The notes under the pieces are model-generated. The model worked only from the letters and a program-made list of their open reading frames with translations, made no database searches and was not told the DNA's origin. 33,569 nucleotides of DNA from positions 1 to 33,569 of the forward strand of contig DASZKW010000073.1 of the NCBI GenBank assembly GCA_035552775.1. The letters run 5' to 3'. The DNA comes from DASZKW01 sp035552775 (lineage in GTDB: Bacteria; Actinomycetota; Acidimicrobiia; Acidimicrobiales; Palsa-688). The translations under genes were made by a program, and so were the position numbers. This document shows, in pieces, positions 16,397 to 23,859 of the stretch. How positions within the stretch are numbered: the first letter of the stretch is position 1; each line of letters begins with the position of its first letter.

Positions 16397-16461
16397 GCAC
16401 CGCTCCATTGTGCAGTTGTTGGGGTTATAGCCCATACTTCTGCACAACAGAGCGGTGTTGC
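16397..16461. terminator. Imperfect inverted repeat between convergent typA and aidB-like genes
   Basis: GCACCGCTC and TTGTGCAG (16397-16415) pair with CTGCACAA and AGCGGTGTTGC (16440-16461). An internal unmatched CA/CAG bulge and a loop of about 24 nt separate the arms. It fills the 145-bp gap between two convergent stops and is AT-richer than its surroundings. A bidirectional terminator is the simplest reading. There is no T-tract. Confidence 0.55.
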
Positions 16462-16471
16462 GCACCCGGAG

Positions 16472-18133
16472 TCATAGCTTGGGCGTCGCCCTCTCCACGA
16501 TCGCCCGGTGGTCGAGGGCGCCCAGGGCGCCGGCGGCGGGCATCGTCCCGAACGCCCGGCCACCGTCTCCCAGGCGGCTGGCGCAGAAGGCGTCGGCCAC
16601 CGCCGGATGGCCGTCGCGCACGAGGAGCGCACCTTGGAGGGCGAGCGCGAGGCGCTCGACGAGCCGGCGGGCGCCGGCCTGGGCATCCTCGGGCGTCCGG
16701 CCGGCGAGGGCGGCGAGGTCCGAACCGACAGCGGCGATGGCAGCGTCGAGTCGGTGGTCGCCCCCCGCCGCCGTCGCCAGCTCCGCCATGTAAGCCTCCA
16801 CCGATTCGGGGTTGCGGGCCATGGCCCGCAGGACATCGAGGCAGATGACGTTGCCCGAACCCTCCCAGATCCCGTTCAGGGGGCTCTCCCGGAAGAGCCG
16901 GGGCATGATCGACTCCTCCACGTAGCCGTTGCCGCCCAGGCACTCGAGGGCTTCCACCACGGCGACGGGGTGTCGCTTGCACACCCAGTATTTGGCCACC
17001 GCGGTGGCGAGGCGCCGCAACCCCGCCTCGCCGGCGCCCTCGTCGTAGGCGCGGGCCAGGCGCATGGCGACGGCGGTGGCCGCCTCTGACTCGACGGCCA
17101 GGTCGGCCAACACCGCCGTCATTAGGGGCTGATCGACCAGGTCACGACCGAAGGCCGACCGGTGGCGGGCATGGTGACAGGCCTGGGCCACCGCCTGGCG
17201 GATCCCCGACGCCGCACCCACCACACAGTCGAGGCGGGTGTGGTTGACCATCTCGATGATGGTGGCGACGCCCCGTCCCTCCTCCCCCACCATGCGCGCC
17301 CAGGTCCCATCGAGCTCGACCTCGCTCGACGCGTTGGACCGGTTGCCGAGCTTGTCCTTAAGGCGCTGGAGCCGGAAGGGGTTAGGAGAGCCGTCGGGTG
17401 TGAAACGCGGTACCAGGAAGCACGACAGGCCTCCGGGGGCCTGGGCGAGCATCAAGAACACGTCGCACATCGGCGCCGAGCAGAACCATTTGTGCCCCGT
17501 GAGGCGCCACCCGTCGCCGACCGGTTCGGCTCGGGTGCTGCCGGCGCGGACGTCGGAGCCCCCCTGCTTCTCGGTCATGCCCATGCCCGCCAGTGCCCCT
17601 GCCTTGGCGGAAGCGGGAGCGAAGGAGGGGTCGTAGGAGCGCGACGTCAGGAGCGGCATCCACTCGGCCAGCAGGTCGGGCGCGGCGCCGAGGGCGGGCA
17701 CCACCGAGTAGGTCATGGAGATGGGGCAGCCGTGGCCTGCGTCGACCTGGCCCCACAGCAGCGACCCGGCGGCCCTGGCGACGTGGGCGCCCGGCCGGGG
17801 ATCGGCCCACGGGGCGCCGTGGAGCCCGTGCTCCACGGCTACCGCCGTGAGGCGGTGGTAGCTCGGGTGGTAGTCGACCCGGTCGAGGCGATGGCCGTAC
17901 CGGTCGTGGGTCCGCAGCACGGGAGGGTTGGCGTTGGCGTCGAATCCCCAGCCGATGGCTTCGGCGGACCCGGCCAGGACGCCCAGGTCGTGCAGGGCGT
18001 CCTCGGCCCAGCCCGCAGCCTCCCGGCGCACCGCCTCCACCAGAGCGACGTCGGCGCCAAACGCGTCGTAGCCCTCCAGCGGCGGCGGCTGGTTGGTCAC
18101 TTTGTGCGTGTCGTGGGGGGCGGGCGTCGTCAC
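16472..18133 (-). CDS. aidB: AidB-type acyl-CoA dehydrogenase
   Basis: A 553-residue flavoprotein in the AidB branch of the acyl-CoA dehydrogenase family. It matches E. coli AidB along its length. Conserved stretches are THKVTNQPPPLEGYDAF, NANPPVLRTHDRYG, CPISMTYSVVPAL, GMGMTEKQGGSDVRAGSTRAE, LTGHKWFCSAPMCD, LKDKLGNRSNASSEVE, LGGNGYVEESIMPRLFRESP and NGIWEGSGNVICLDVLR. The family binds FAD and, in E. coli, DNA, and is linked to alkylation stress. Some relatives simply act on branched or unusual acyl-CoAs. ATG 18133 begins MTTPAPHDTHKV and is reasonable. It is 96 bp downstream of yqgE on the same strand. No ada or alkB neighbour supports a DNA-repair role here. Confidence 0.92.
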   Translation of the reverse strand: MTTPAPHDTHKVTNQPPPLEGYDAFGADVALVEAVRREAAGWAEDALHDLGVLAGSAEAIGWGFDANANPPVLRTHDRYGHRLDRVDYHPSYHRLTAVAVEHGLHGAPWADPRPGAHVARAAGSLLWGQVDAGHGCPISMTYSVVPALGAAPDLLAEWMPLLTSRSYDPSFAPASAKAGALAGMGMTEKQGGSDVRAGSTRAEPVGDGWRLTGHKWFCSAPMCDVFLMLAQAPGGLSCFLVPRFTPDGSPNPFRLQRLKDKLGNRSNASSEVELDGTWARMVGEEGRGVATIIEMVNHTRLDCVVGAASGIRQAVAQACHHARHRSAFGRDLVDQPLMTAVLADLAVESEAATAVAMRLARAYDEGAGEAGLRRLATAVAKYWVCKRHPVAVVEALECLGGNGYVEESIMPRLFRESPLNGIWEGSGNVICLDVLRAMARNPESVEAYMAELATAAGGDHRLDAAIAAVGSDLAALAGRTPEDAQAGARRLVERLALALQGALLVRDGHPAVADAFCASRLGDGGRAFGTMPAAGALGALDHRAIVERATPKL

Positions 18134-18229
18134 CGCAGCAGCCTACGGCTAGGCGACCGGGCGGACAGGACCGCCGGACGGCCCCAGCGAGGCGCCGCAG
18201 GATCCAACGGGAGAGGGCAGCACAGGCTG

Positions 18230-18787
18230 TCAGTTCATGGCCGGGTCGGCCGGGTAGGCGGCGACGAGGGCCAGCGTCGAGCGCTGGCGGCGCAGGACCC
18301 GCCGCCACAGCGAGCCGGGGTCTCCCGACACGGCGTCGCCGGGCTCGGCGTCGACCACGAACCATCCCCCGGCGCCGATCTCGCCCTCGAGTTGACCCGA
18401 CCCCCAGCCCGCGTAGCCGGCGAACACACGAAGGCCCTCGACGCCGGCCGCCGCGCTATCGGGTCCGAGGCTCACATCGAACGTCCCCACGTCGCCGGCC
18501 ACGGGCACCCAGCCCTCGGCCACCGGCTGCTGCTGGTTGTTGGCGAGGCAGATCACAGTCGTCGTGTCGACGGGACCACCCACGAAAACCACCGCCGGCG
18601 CCGAAGCCACGTCCTCCCATCCTGGCAGCGAGTCCGACACCGGCGCATCGCTCGGCCGGTTCAACACCAGGCCCAGGGCGCCCTCTTCGCCGTGGGCGAC
18701 GACGAGCACGACGGTGCGGTCGAAGTTCGGGTCGGGCAGGCGAGGGTTGGCCACGAGCAGCCGGCCCTGCAATGAGCTCGACGTCAT
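18230..18787 (-). CDS. YqgE/AlgH family protein
   Basis: A 185-residue cytosolic protein of the UPF0301 (YqgE/AlgH) family, whose biochemical role is still unclear. Recognisable stretches are LQGRLLVANPRLPDPNFDRTV, GALGLVLNRPSD, VFVGGPVDTTTV, VFAGYAGWGSGQLEGEI and GGWFVVDAEPGD. ATG 18787 (MTSSSLQGRLLV) is chosen because homologues start here. The upstream open extension to 18877 runs through 15-bp repeats and looks noncoding. It is divergent from the glucose-dehydrogenase-like gene, with 113 bp between the starts. Confidence 0.9.
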   Translation of the reverse strand: MTSSSLQGRLLVANPRLPDPNFDRTVVLVVAHGEEGALGLVLNRPSDAPVSDSLPGWEDVASAPAVVFVGGPVDTTTVICLANNQQQPVAEGWVPVAGDVGTFDVSLGPDSAAAGVEGLRVFAGYAGWGSGQLEGEIGAGGWFVVDAEPGDAVSGDPGSLWRRVLRRQRSTLALVAAYPADPAMN

Positions 18788-18837
18788 GTTCCCATCATGG
18801 CGCGCCCCGCCCGCACCGCACGGCCATGGCTCGCACA

Positions 18838-18879
18838 CAGCCGGCCCTCGAACAGCCGGCTCCCGAACAGCCGGCATCG
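18838..18879. repeat. Three 15-bp direct repeats in the divergent intergenic region
   Basis: CAGCCGGC begins units at 18838, 18853 and 18868. The first two are near-identical over 15 bp (CAGCCGGCYCYCGAA) and the third is partial. They lie 20 to 60 bases upstream of the dehydrogenase ATG, where an operator could sit. Confidence 0.7.
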
Positions 18880-18900
18880 TGTCCCAACTACGGTGCGCTC

Positions 18901-19947
18901 ATGCGCGCCGTCACCGTCGTCCCCGAAAAGAAGGGTTCGGTCGACCTCACCGACCTGCCCGAGCCTCCCGAGTCCGACGGGCCCATCCTGGTCCGTACCC
19001 GAGCCGTCGGCGTGTGCGGCACCGACATCGAGATCATCGACGGCGACTACGGTTGGCCCCCCGACGGGGAGGAACGCCTGGCCATCGGCCACGAGTCGCT
19101 GGGCGAGGTCCTCGAAGCCCCCGATGGCACCGGGTTGGCTCCTGGCGACCTCGTCGTCGGGATCGTCCGCCGCCCCGATCCCGTGCCCTGCGGCAACTGC
19201 GCGGTCGGTGAGTGGGACATGTGCCGCAACGGAAAGTACACCGAGTGGGGCATCAAGGCCCACCACGGCTATGCCCGCGAGCGTTACAGGATCACCGCCG
19301 ATTTCGTCGTCAAGGTGGACCCCGGACTCGGAGATCTGGGGGTCCTGTTGGAGCCCACGACGGTGGTGGCCAAGGCGTGGGACCACATCGCCCGCATCGG
19401 CAACCGGGCGAAGTGGCAGCCGGCGACGGTGCTGGTGACCGGCGCCGGGCCGATCGGCCTGTTGGCGGCATTGCTGGGGCGCCAGCGCGGTCTCGAAGTC
19501 CACGTGCTCGATCAGGTGACCGACGGCCTCAAACCGGACCTGGTCGCCGACCTGGGAGCCACCTACCACCATGGCGCCATCGCCGACACCGGCTTGGACC
19601 CAGATGTGGTGATCGAGTGCACGGGCGTGGGCCAGCTGGTATTCGATGCCATGGAGCATGCCGGCGCCAATGGGATCGTCTGCCTCACGGGCGTGTCCTC
19701 CGGTGGCCGCACCCTGCCGATCGACGCAGGCGTGCTCAACCGGCGCATGGTCCTGGAGAACGACGTGGTGTTCGGCTCGGTCAACGCCAACCGCCGCCAC
19801 TACGAGGCCGGGGCAACGGCTCTGGCCGGCGCCGACCGGTCGTGGTTGGAGCGCCTGGTCACCCGCAAGGTCCCCCTCGACCACTGGCAGGAGGCGTACG
19901 AACGTCAGCCGGGGGACGTCAAGACGGTCCTGCAGTTCGCAACCTGA
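18901..19947 (+). CDS. Zinc-dependent MDR dehydrogenase, glucose 1-dehydrogenase-like
   Basis: A 348-residue medium-chain dehydrogenase. Catalytic zinc ligands are probably C39 (VCGTD) and H64/E65 (IGHESLGEV). The structural-zinc lobe keeps only three of the usual four cysteines (C97, C100, C108 in PCGNCAVGEWDMC). The Rossmann motif is in VTGAGPIGLLAALLGRQRGLEVHVLD. The order and C-terminal stretches (GVSSGGRTLPID, NDVVFGSVNANRRHY) match the archaeal-type glucose 1-dehydrogenase family (Sulfolobus, Thermoplasma, Haloferax), which oxidises aldoses with NAD(P)+ to aldonolactones. ATG 18901 gives the family-typical MRAVTVVPEK. The exact sugar and cofactor preference cannot be read from the sequence. 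No other sugar-catabolic gene is adjacent. Confidence 0.85.
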   Translation: MRAVTVVPEKKGSVDLTDLPEPPESDGPILVRTRAVGVCGTDIEIIDGDYGWPPDGEERLAIGHESLGEVLEAPDGTGLAPGDLVVGIVRRPDPVPCGNCAVGEWDMCRNGKYTEWGIKAHHGYARERYRITADFVVKVDPGLGDLGVLLEPTTVVAKAWDHIARIGNRAKWQPATVLVTGAGPIGLLAALLGRQRGLEVHVLDQVTDGLKPDLVADLGATYHHGAIADTGLDPDVVIECTGVGQLVFDAMEHAGANGIVCLTGVSSGGRTLPIDAGVLNRRMVLENDVVFGSVNANRRHYEAGATALAGADRSWLERLVTRKVPLDHWQEAYERQPGDVKTVLQFAT

Positions 19948-20059
19948 GCGGCCGCGTCGGCGTGGGTGCCAACCGGTCGGGCCCGCCGCGGTCCCCGGAG
20001 GCAGGCCCCCCGCTACGCTGAGCCGTTCTCGGCCCTACCGGTGTCTGCAGGAGGCTTGC

Positions 20060-21160
20060 TTGAGCACGTCCGACACGCCAACCCCCCGAGGTGCCCGGAC
20101 CCCGGTGCCGCCCCGCGGTGGCAAGAAGGGGCGCAGCAGCGGCCGTCCCCCGACCGCAAAGGCCGCGACCGCAAAGGCCGCGACCGGGAACAGCGGCGCC
20201 GGGAACACCTCGACCGGAAGGCCCTCGTCAGGAAAGGGGGCGGCGGCTAACGCCCCGGGAGGCAAGGCCCCCCGCCAGGGCCAGGCCCACCAGCCGTCCG
20301 CTCCGGCGCGACGTACCTCGGCCAAGGGGGGTCCCGCGGGCTGGCAGGCCCGCCGGCGTCGCCGGCGGATGAACATGGCCATCGGCGGGATCGTCGCCGT
20401 GGTCGTGGTGGTCGGCGTGCTCATCGGGATCAAGGTCGCCGGCAGCGGCTCGGGCAAGGCCACGGTGGCCACCACCGCAGCCCGTCCGGCGCCCGCCTCC
20501 GTAATTGGCGAGGTTACTGGCGCGCCCCTGGCCGCCCTCGCCCAAGCCTCCAACGGCGCCACCACCATCCAGGGCCTCACCGCGCTTACGGGCCAGCCTC
20601 CGCTCACGTCGGCGGGCAAACCGACGATGCTCTACATCGGTGCCGAGTTCTGCCCCTATTGCGCAGCCGAGCGCTGGGTGATGGTGGCCGCCCTGGCCAA
20701 GTTCGGGACGTTCAGCAATCTGGGCGAGACCTCTTCTGCCAGCGGGGACGTGTACCCCAACAGCCCGACGTTCTCTTTCGTCGGCAGCAGTTACAACAGC
20801 CGGTATCTGAACTTCCAGGCCGTTGAGACCACAACCAACCAGCTCAACAGTGCGGGGACCGGATACGTCCCTCTCGACAGCCCGACGGCGGCGCAAACCA
20901 AGCTGTGGAAGTCGCTGGACCCGTCCCAGGGCATCCCCTTCGTTGACATCGCGGGCAAGTGGCTCATCACCACCTCGGGATACGTCCCGTCCATCATCTC
21001 CAATAAGCCCATGGACTACGTGGCCGCCCAGGTTGGCGACAACAACACCGCCGTGGGCAAGGCCATCGACCAGGCAGCCGGCGTTTTGGTGAACGACATC
21101 TGCTCGGTCACCGGCGACCAGCCGGCCAACGTGTGCAATGCCGTCACCGCCAAGGGGTAG
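20060..21160 (+). CDS. Membrane-anchored DUF929 protein with thioredoxin-like CPYC motif
   Basis: A 366-residue protein starting at TTG 20060, chosen for the well-placed AGGAGG (20048-20053). The first 105 residues are a basic, low-complexity Ala/Gly/Lys/Pro tail with near-repeats (AKAATAKAATG). One transmembrane helix follows at about 107-127 (AIGGIVAVVVVVGVLIGIKVAG). The rest is an extracytoplasmic DUF929 domain containing KPTMLYIGAEFCPYCAAERW, with C198 and C201 in a thioredoxin-like CxxC. This suggests a thiol-disulfide oxidoreductase tethered outside the membrane. The next gene encodes a VKOR homologue, a quinone-linked oxidase that commonly re-oxidises such partners. The assignment of function is inference from the motif and pairing. 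A pair of later cysteines (ICSVTGDQPANVC) may form a structural disulfide. Confidence 0.85.
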   Translation: MSTSDTPTPRGARTPVPPRGGKKGRSSGRPPTAKAATAKAATGNSGAGNTSTGRPSSGKGAAANAPGGKAPRQGQAHQPSAPARRTSAKGGPAGWQARRRRRRMNMAIGGIVAVVVVVGVLIGIKVAGSGSGKATVATTAARPAPASVIGEVTGAPLAALAQASNGATTIQGLTALTGQPPLTSAGKPTMLYIGAEFCPYCAAERWVMVAALAKFGTFSNLGETSSASGDVYPNSPTFSFVGSSYNSRYLNFQAVETTTNQLNSAGTGYVPLDSPTAAQTKLWKSLDPSQGIPFVDIAGKWLITTSGYVPSIISNKPMDYVAAQVGDNNTAVGKAIDQAAGVLVNDICSVTGDQPANVCNAVTAKG

Positions 21161-21209
21161 CCGGCCAGGCGTCGTCGCTCGCGGCGCCTCCGGCGCGGAA
21201 CAGGAGGCG

Positions 21210-21728
21210 GTGGCTAACCGTCCATGGGGGACCACTCCTGACAACGGCCAGCCGGCCGTGCGGGCAACACCCGCCCGTGACCCCGGTGTGCGTTGGCCGG
21301 CGGTGGCGGGACTGGTCATCTGCGCCCTCGGCTTCGCCGTCGCCGCCTACCTCACCTACGACCACTTCACGGGAACGGCGCCGTTGTCGTGCCCCGACAC
21401 CGGCGCCATCAACTGTTTGAAGGTCACCACCAGCTCCTACTCGGTTATCTTCGGGATGCCCGTCGCCGCCCTCGGGCTGATCTTCTTCGCGGTCATGGCC
21501 GTCCTTCAGCTGCCACGCATGTGGGCCAGCCCCGACCGCAGGGTCCGCGGTGCCCGGATGGCATGGGCGGTAATCGGGATGGGTACCGCGGTGTGGCTGG
21601 TCTACGCCGAGCTGTTCCGGATCAACGCCATCTGCCTGTACTGCACCTCTGTGCACGTGTTGACCCTGCTGGTCTTTGCCACCACCGCCATCGGCACGGC
21701 CACCACCGCCGACGCGCCCGAGGACTAA
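21210..21728 (+). CDS. Vitamin K epoxide reductase (VKOR) family membrane oxidoreductase
   Basis: A roughly 172-residue membrane protein with four predicted helices. It has the VKOR cysteine pattern: a loop pair, C61 and C69 (SCPDTGAINC), and the active-site CxxC C142/C145 (ICLYC) in the last helix. Bacterial VKOR passes electrons from dithiol substrates to quinone and drives disulfide formation in exported proteins. The adjacent DUF929 protein is the likely partner. The start is uncertain. GTG 21210 has AGGAGG only two bases away, which is tight, and GTG 21258 is an alternative. An upstream ATG at 21138 would overlap the DUF929 gene. The gene ends 25 bases before hairpin copy C. Confidence 0.88.
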   Translation: MANRPWGTTPDNGQPAVRATPARDPGVRWPAVAGLVICALGFAVAAYLTYDHFTGTAPLSCPDTGAINCLKVTTSSYSVIFGMPVAALGLIFFAVMAVLQLPRMWASPDRRVRGARMAWAVIGMGTAVWLVYAELFRINAICLYCTSVHVLTLLVFATTAIGTATTADAPED

Positions 21729-21753
21729 GGCGAATGGGGATCCAAGGGTCCGG

Positions 21754-21853
21754 ACCTACCAAGGCGAGCGTTGCTACGTCGACTGATTTCCGAACGTTTA
21801 CCCAGGTCAAGCGCATGGACCCAGTCGACGTAGCAACGCTCGTCTTAGTAACC
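21754..21853. terminator. Long inverted repeat, copy C, between convergent VKOR and trpA genes
   Basis: Arms 21754-21785 and 21822-21853 form an uninterrupted 21-bp inner stem (CGAGCGTTGCTACGTCGACTG) plus outer pairs, around a 36-nt loop. The right arm includes the trpA stop codon (21845-21847). The stem is nearly identical to copy B and its outer part matches copy A, while the loop is unrelated. It probably works as a bidirectional terminator. Confidence 0.8.
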
Positions 21854-22648
21854 GGCGTCGAGGGCGCCCCGCATGGCCCCGACGGCGTCGCCCACCTGGG
21901 CCGGCAGGGCCCCGTCGAGCACCAGGCGCATCAGCGCCGAGGCCACCACCACCCCGTCCGCGCCGGCCCCGATCTCCACCGCCTGCGCCGGCGTCGCCAC
22001 CCCGAAGCCCATGACCACGGGGAGGTCGGTGACGGCCTTGAGCCGCTTGGCGAGCACGGCGGCGGACCCGGACACCGAGGCCCGCTCCCCCGTCACCCCC
22101 ATCACGTTGACGCCGTAGACAAAGCCCCTGGAGCGGGCGCACAAAGCGGCCAGCCGGTCGTCGGGGGTGACCGGCGCGGCCAGCAGGACTGGCGCCACGC
22201 CGGCCCACTCCGCCGCCCGCTCCCAGTCGGCCAGTTCCTCCAAGGGCACGTCGGGCAGGATTGCGCCGCTCAAGCCGGCGTCGACGAGCATGGCCGCGAA
22301 GCGCCGGTGGCCGCCCCGCACCACCAGGTTGTAGTAGGTCATGGCCACCAAAGGCACGGGCACGTCGAGGGTCCGCAGCTGGTGGAGGATCGATGCCGGC
22401 GTGGTCCCGGCACCCAGGGCGGCCACCGACGCCTCCTGGATGGTCGGGCCGTCCATGACCGGGTCAGAAAACGGCAGCCCGATCTCCACGGCGTCCGCTC
22501 CGGCGTCGACCATGGCGGCGAGCAGGTCCAACCAGTCCGGGCGCACCCCCCCGGTCACGTAGGTGATCAGCAGCTTGCGCCCCGAGTCCCGGGAGGTGCG
22601 CAACGCCGGCTCCAGGGCCACGCCCCGCCCGGCCGGCGCCGCGCTCAT
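21845..22648 (-). CDS. trpA: Tryptophan synthase alpha subunit
   Basis: A 267-residue TIM-barrel subunit that cleaves indole-3-glycerol phosphate to indole and glyceraldehyde 3-phosphate, then channels indole to TrpB. Catalytic acids are E55 in DAVEIGLPFSDP and D66 in MDGPTIQ. ALAAL-equivalent GLSGAILPDVPLEE and the GFGVATPAQAVEI phosphate-binding loop are present. The start ATG overlaps the trpB stop as ATGA (22645-22648), showing translational coupling. It is the last gene of the trpC-F-B-A unit and its stop lies in the stem of hairpin copy C. Confidence 0.96.
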   Translation of the reverse strand: MSAAPAGRGVALEPALRTSRDSGRKLLITYVTGGVRPDWLDLLAAMVDAGADAVEIGLPFSDPVMDGPTIQEASVAALGAGTTPASILHQLRTLDVPVPLVAMTYYNLVVRGGHRRFAAMLVDAGLSGAILPDVPLEELADWERAAEWAGVAPVLLAAPVTPDDRLAALCARSRGFVYGVNVMGVTGERASVSGSAAVLAKRLKAVTDLPVVMGFGVATPAQAVEIGAGADGVVVASALMRLVLDGALPAQVGDAVGAMRGALDAGY

Positions 22649-23859
22649 CCGAGCAGGCGCATCACCTGCTCGGCGTCCTTGTCACCTCGCCCCGACATGG
22701 TGAGCAGCACCGTCGCCCCCGGCGCCACCTCACCGCTGCGAACGGCGCGCGCCAGCCACGCCAGCGCGTGCGCCGGCTCCAGGGCGGGGATGATCCCCTC
22801 GGTGCGCGCCAGGAGCTGCAGGGCTTCGAGCACCTCGCCGTCCTCGGCGGCGACGTAGCGGGCCCGGCCCGCGTCGCACAGGTAGGCGTGCTCGGGTCCG
22901 ATGCCCGGGTAGTCCAACCCGGCCGAGATCGACTGGGCCTCGAGGATCTGGCCCCACTCGTCCTGGAGCAGGTACGAACGCATCCCGTGCAGCACGCCCG
23001 GCGCCCCCCGCCCGATGGCGGCCCCGCCGGCCGCCTCCACCCCGACCAGCTCGGCGCCGGTGTCGACGAAGCCGGCGAAGGTGCCTGCGGCGTTGGACCC
23101 TCCCCCCACGCAGGCCACCACCACGTCGGGGTCGGCCCCCCCGAGCAGGTCCCGGCACTGGGCACGGGCCTCGTCGCCGATTATGCGTTGAAGCTCTCGG
23201 ACCATCCACGGGTAGGGGTGGGGACCCATCACCGAGCCCAGGAGATAGTGCGTAGTCGAAACGGAGGCGACCCAGTCGCGAAGGGCCTCGTTGACCGCGT
23301 CCTTCAGGGTACGGCTGCCCGACCCCACCGGGCGCACCTTTGCGCCCAACAGGCGCATGCGGAAAACATTGAGCTCCTGGCGCTCGGTGTCCACCTCGCC
23401 CATGTAAACAACGCACTCCAGGCCGAACAGGGCGGCCGCCGTCGCCGTCGCCACCCCGTGCTGGCCGGCGCCGGTCTCCGCTATCACCCGGGACTTGCCC
23501 ATGTCCACGGCGAGCAGGGCCTGGCCGATCACGTTGTTGATCTTGTGGGAACCGGTGTGGGTCAGGTCTTCGCGCTTGAGCAGCACACGCACCCCGAGCT
23601 CCGCGGACAGCCTGGCGCACTCAGTGAGAGGGGTGGGACGTCCGGCGTAGTCACGCAGGATGGCCTCGTAGCGTGTGTGGAACGCGGGATCGCCCCACGC
23701 GCGACGCCAGGCCTCCTCCAGCTGCTGGCAGGCGGGAACGAGCGACTCGGGAAGGAACCGCCCCCCGAACTCGCCGAAGCGGCCGGTGGAGTCCGGTTCG
23801 CCCATCGTCACCTCGGACGCGCCGGCTGCGCGCCGTCCAGGGGAATGCAACTCGGTCAT
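22645..23859 (-). CDS. trpB: Tryptophan synthase beta subunit
   Basis: A 404-residue PLP enzyme condensing indole with serine to form tryptophan. PLP lysine K106 is in THTGSHKINN. GRFGEFGGRFLPESL, ETGAGQHGVATA, the LLGSVMGPHPYPWMVRE stretch and the phosphate loop CVGGGSNAAGTF are all present. The chosen ATG 23859 overlaps the trpF stop as ATGA, favouring this start. An internal ATG at 23805 (MGEPDSTGRFGEF) is closer to where many homologues begin and cannot be excluded. It also overlaps trpA by ATGA. It acts as an alpha2beta2 complex with TrpA. Confidence 0.96.
   Translation of the reverse strand: MTELHSPGRRAAGASEVTMGEPDSTGRFGEFGGRFLPESLVPACQQLEEAWRRAWGDPAFHTRYEAILRDYAGRPTPLTECARLSAELGVRVLLKREDLTHTGSHKINNVIGQALLAVDMGKSRVIAETGAGQHGVATATAAALFGLECVVYMGEVDTERQELNVFRMRLLGAKVRPVGSGSRTLKDAVNEALRDWVASVSTTHYLLGSVMGPHPYPWMVRELQRIIGDEARAQCRDLLGGADPDVVVACVGGGSNAAGTFAGFVDTGAELVGVEAAGGAAIGRGAPGVLHGMRSYLLQDEWGQILEAQSISAGLDYPGIGPEHAYLCDAGRARYVAAEDGEVLEALQLLARTEGIIPALEPAHALAWLARAVRSGEVAPGATVLLTMSGRGDKDAEQVMRLLG

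Noticed and set aside
14560..16836. Very long minus-strand open frame opposite typA
   Set aside because: It is a GC-rich antisense shadow. The plus strand encodes full-length TypA and the antisense peptide shows no recognisable domain.
18788..18877. Upstream extension of yqgE
   Set aside because: It would translate the 15-bp repeats (AVREPAVRGPAV). The family N-terminus MTSSSLQGRLLV fits ATG 18787.
20500..21160. DUF929 protein as a classical DsbA or TlpA
   Set aside because: The CPYC resembles these, but the surrounding sequence follows the DUF929 pattern and lacks the usual cis-Pro arrangement I would expect to recognise.
21138..21209. ATG 21138 as the VKOR start
   Set aside because: It overlaps the DUF929 gene by 23 bases and adds a Gly/Ala-rich stretch. 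A start nearer the AGGAGG at 21202 is more natural.
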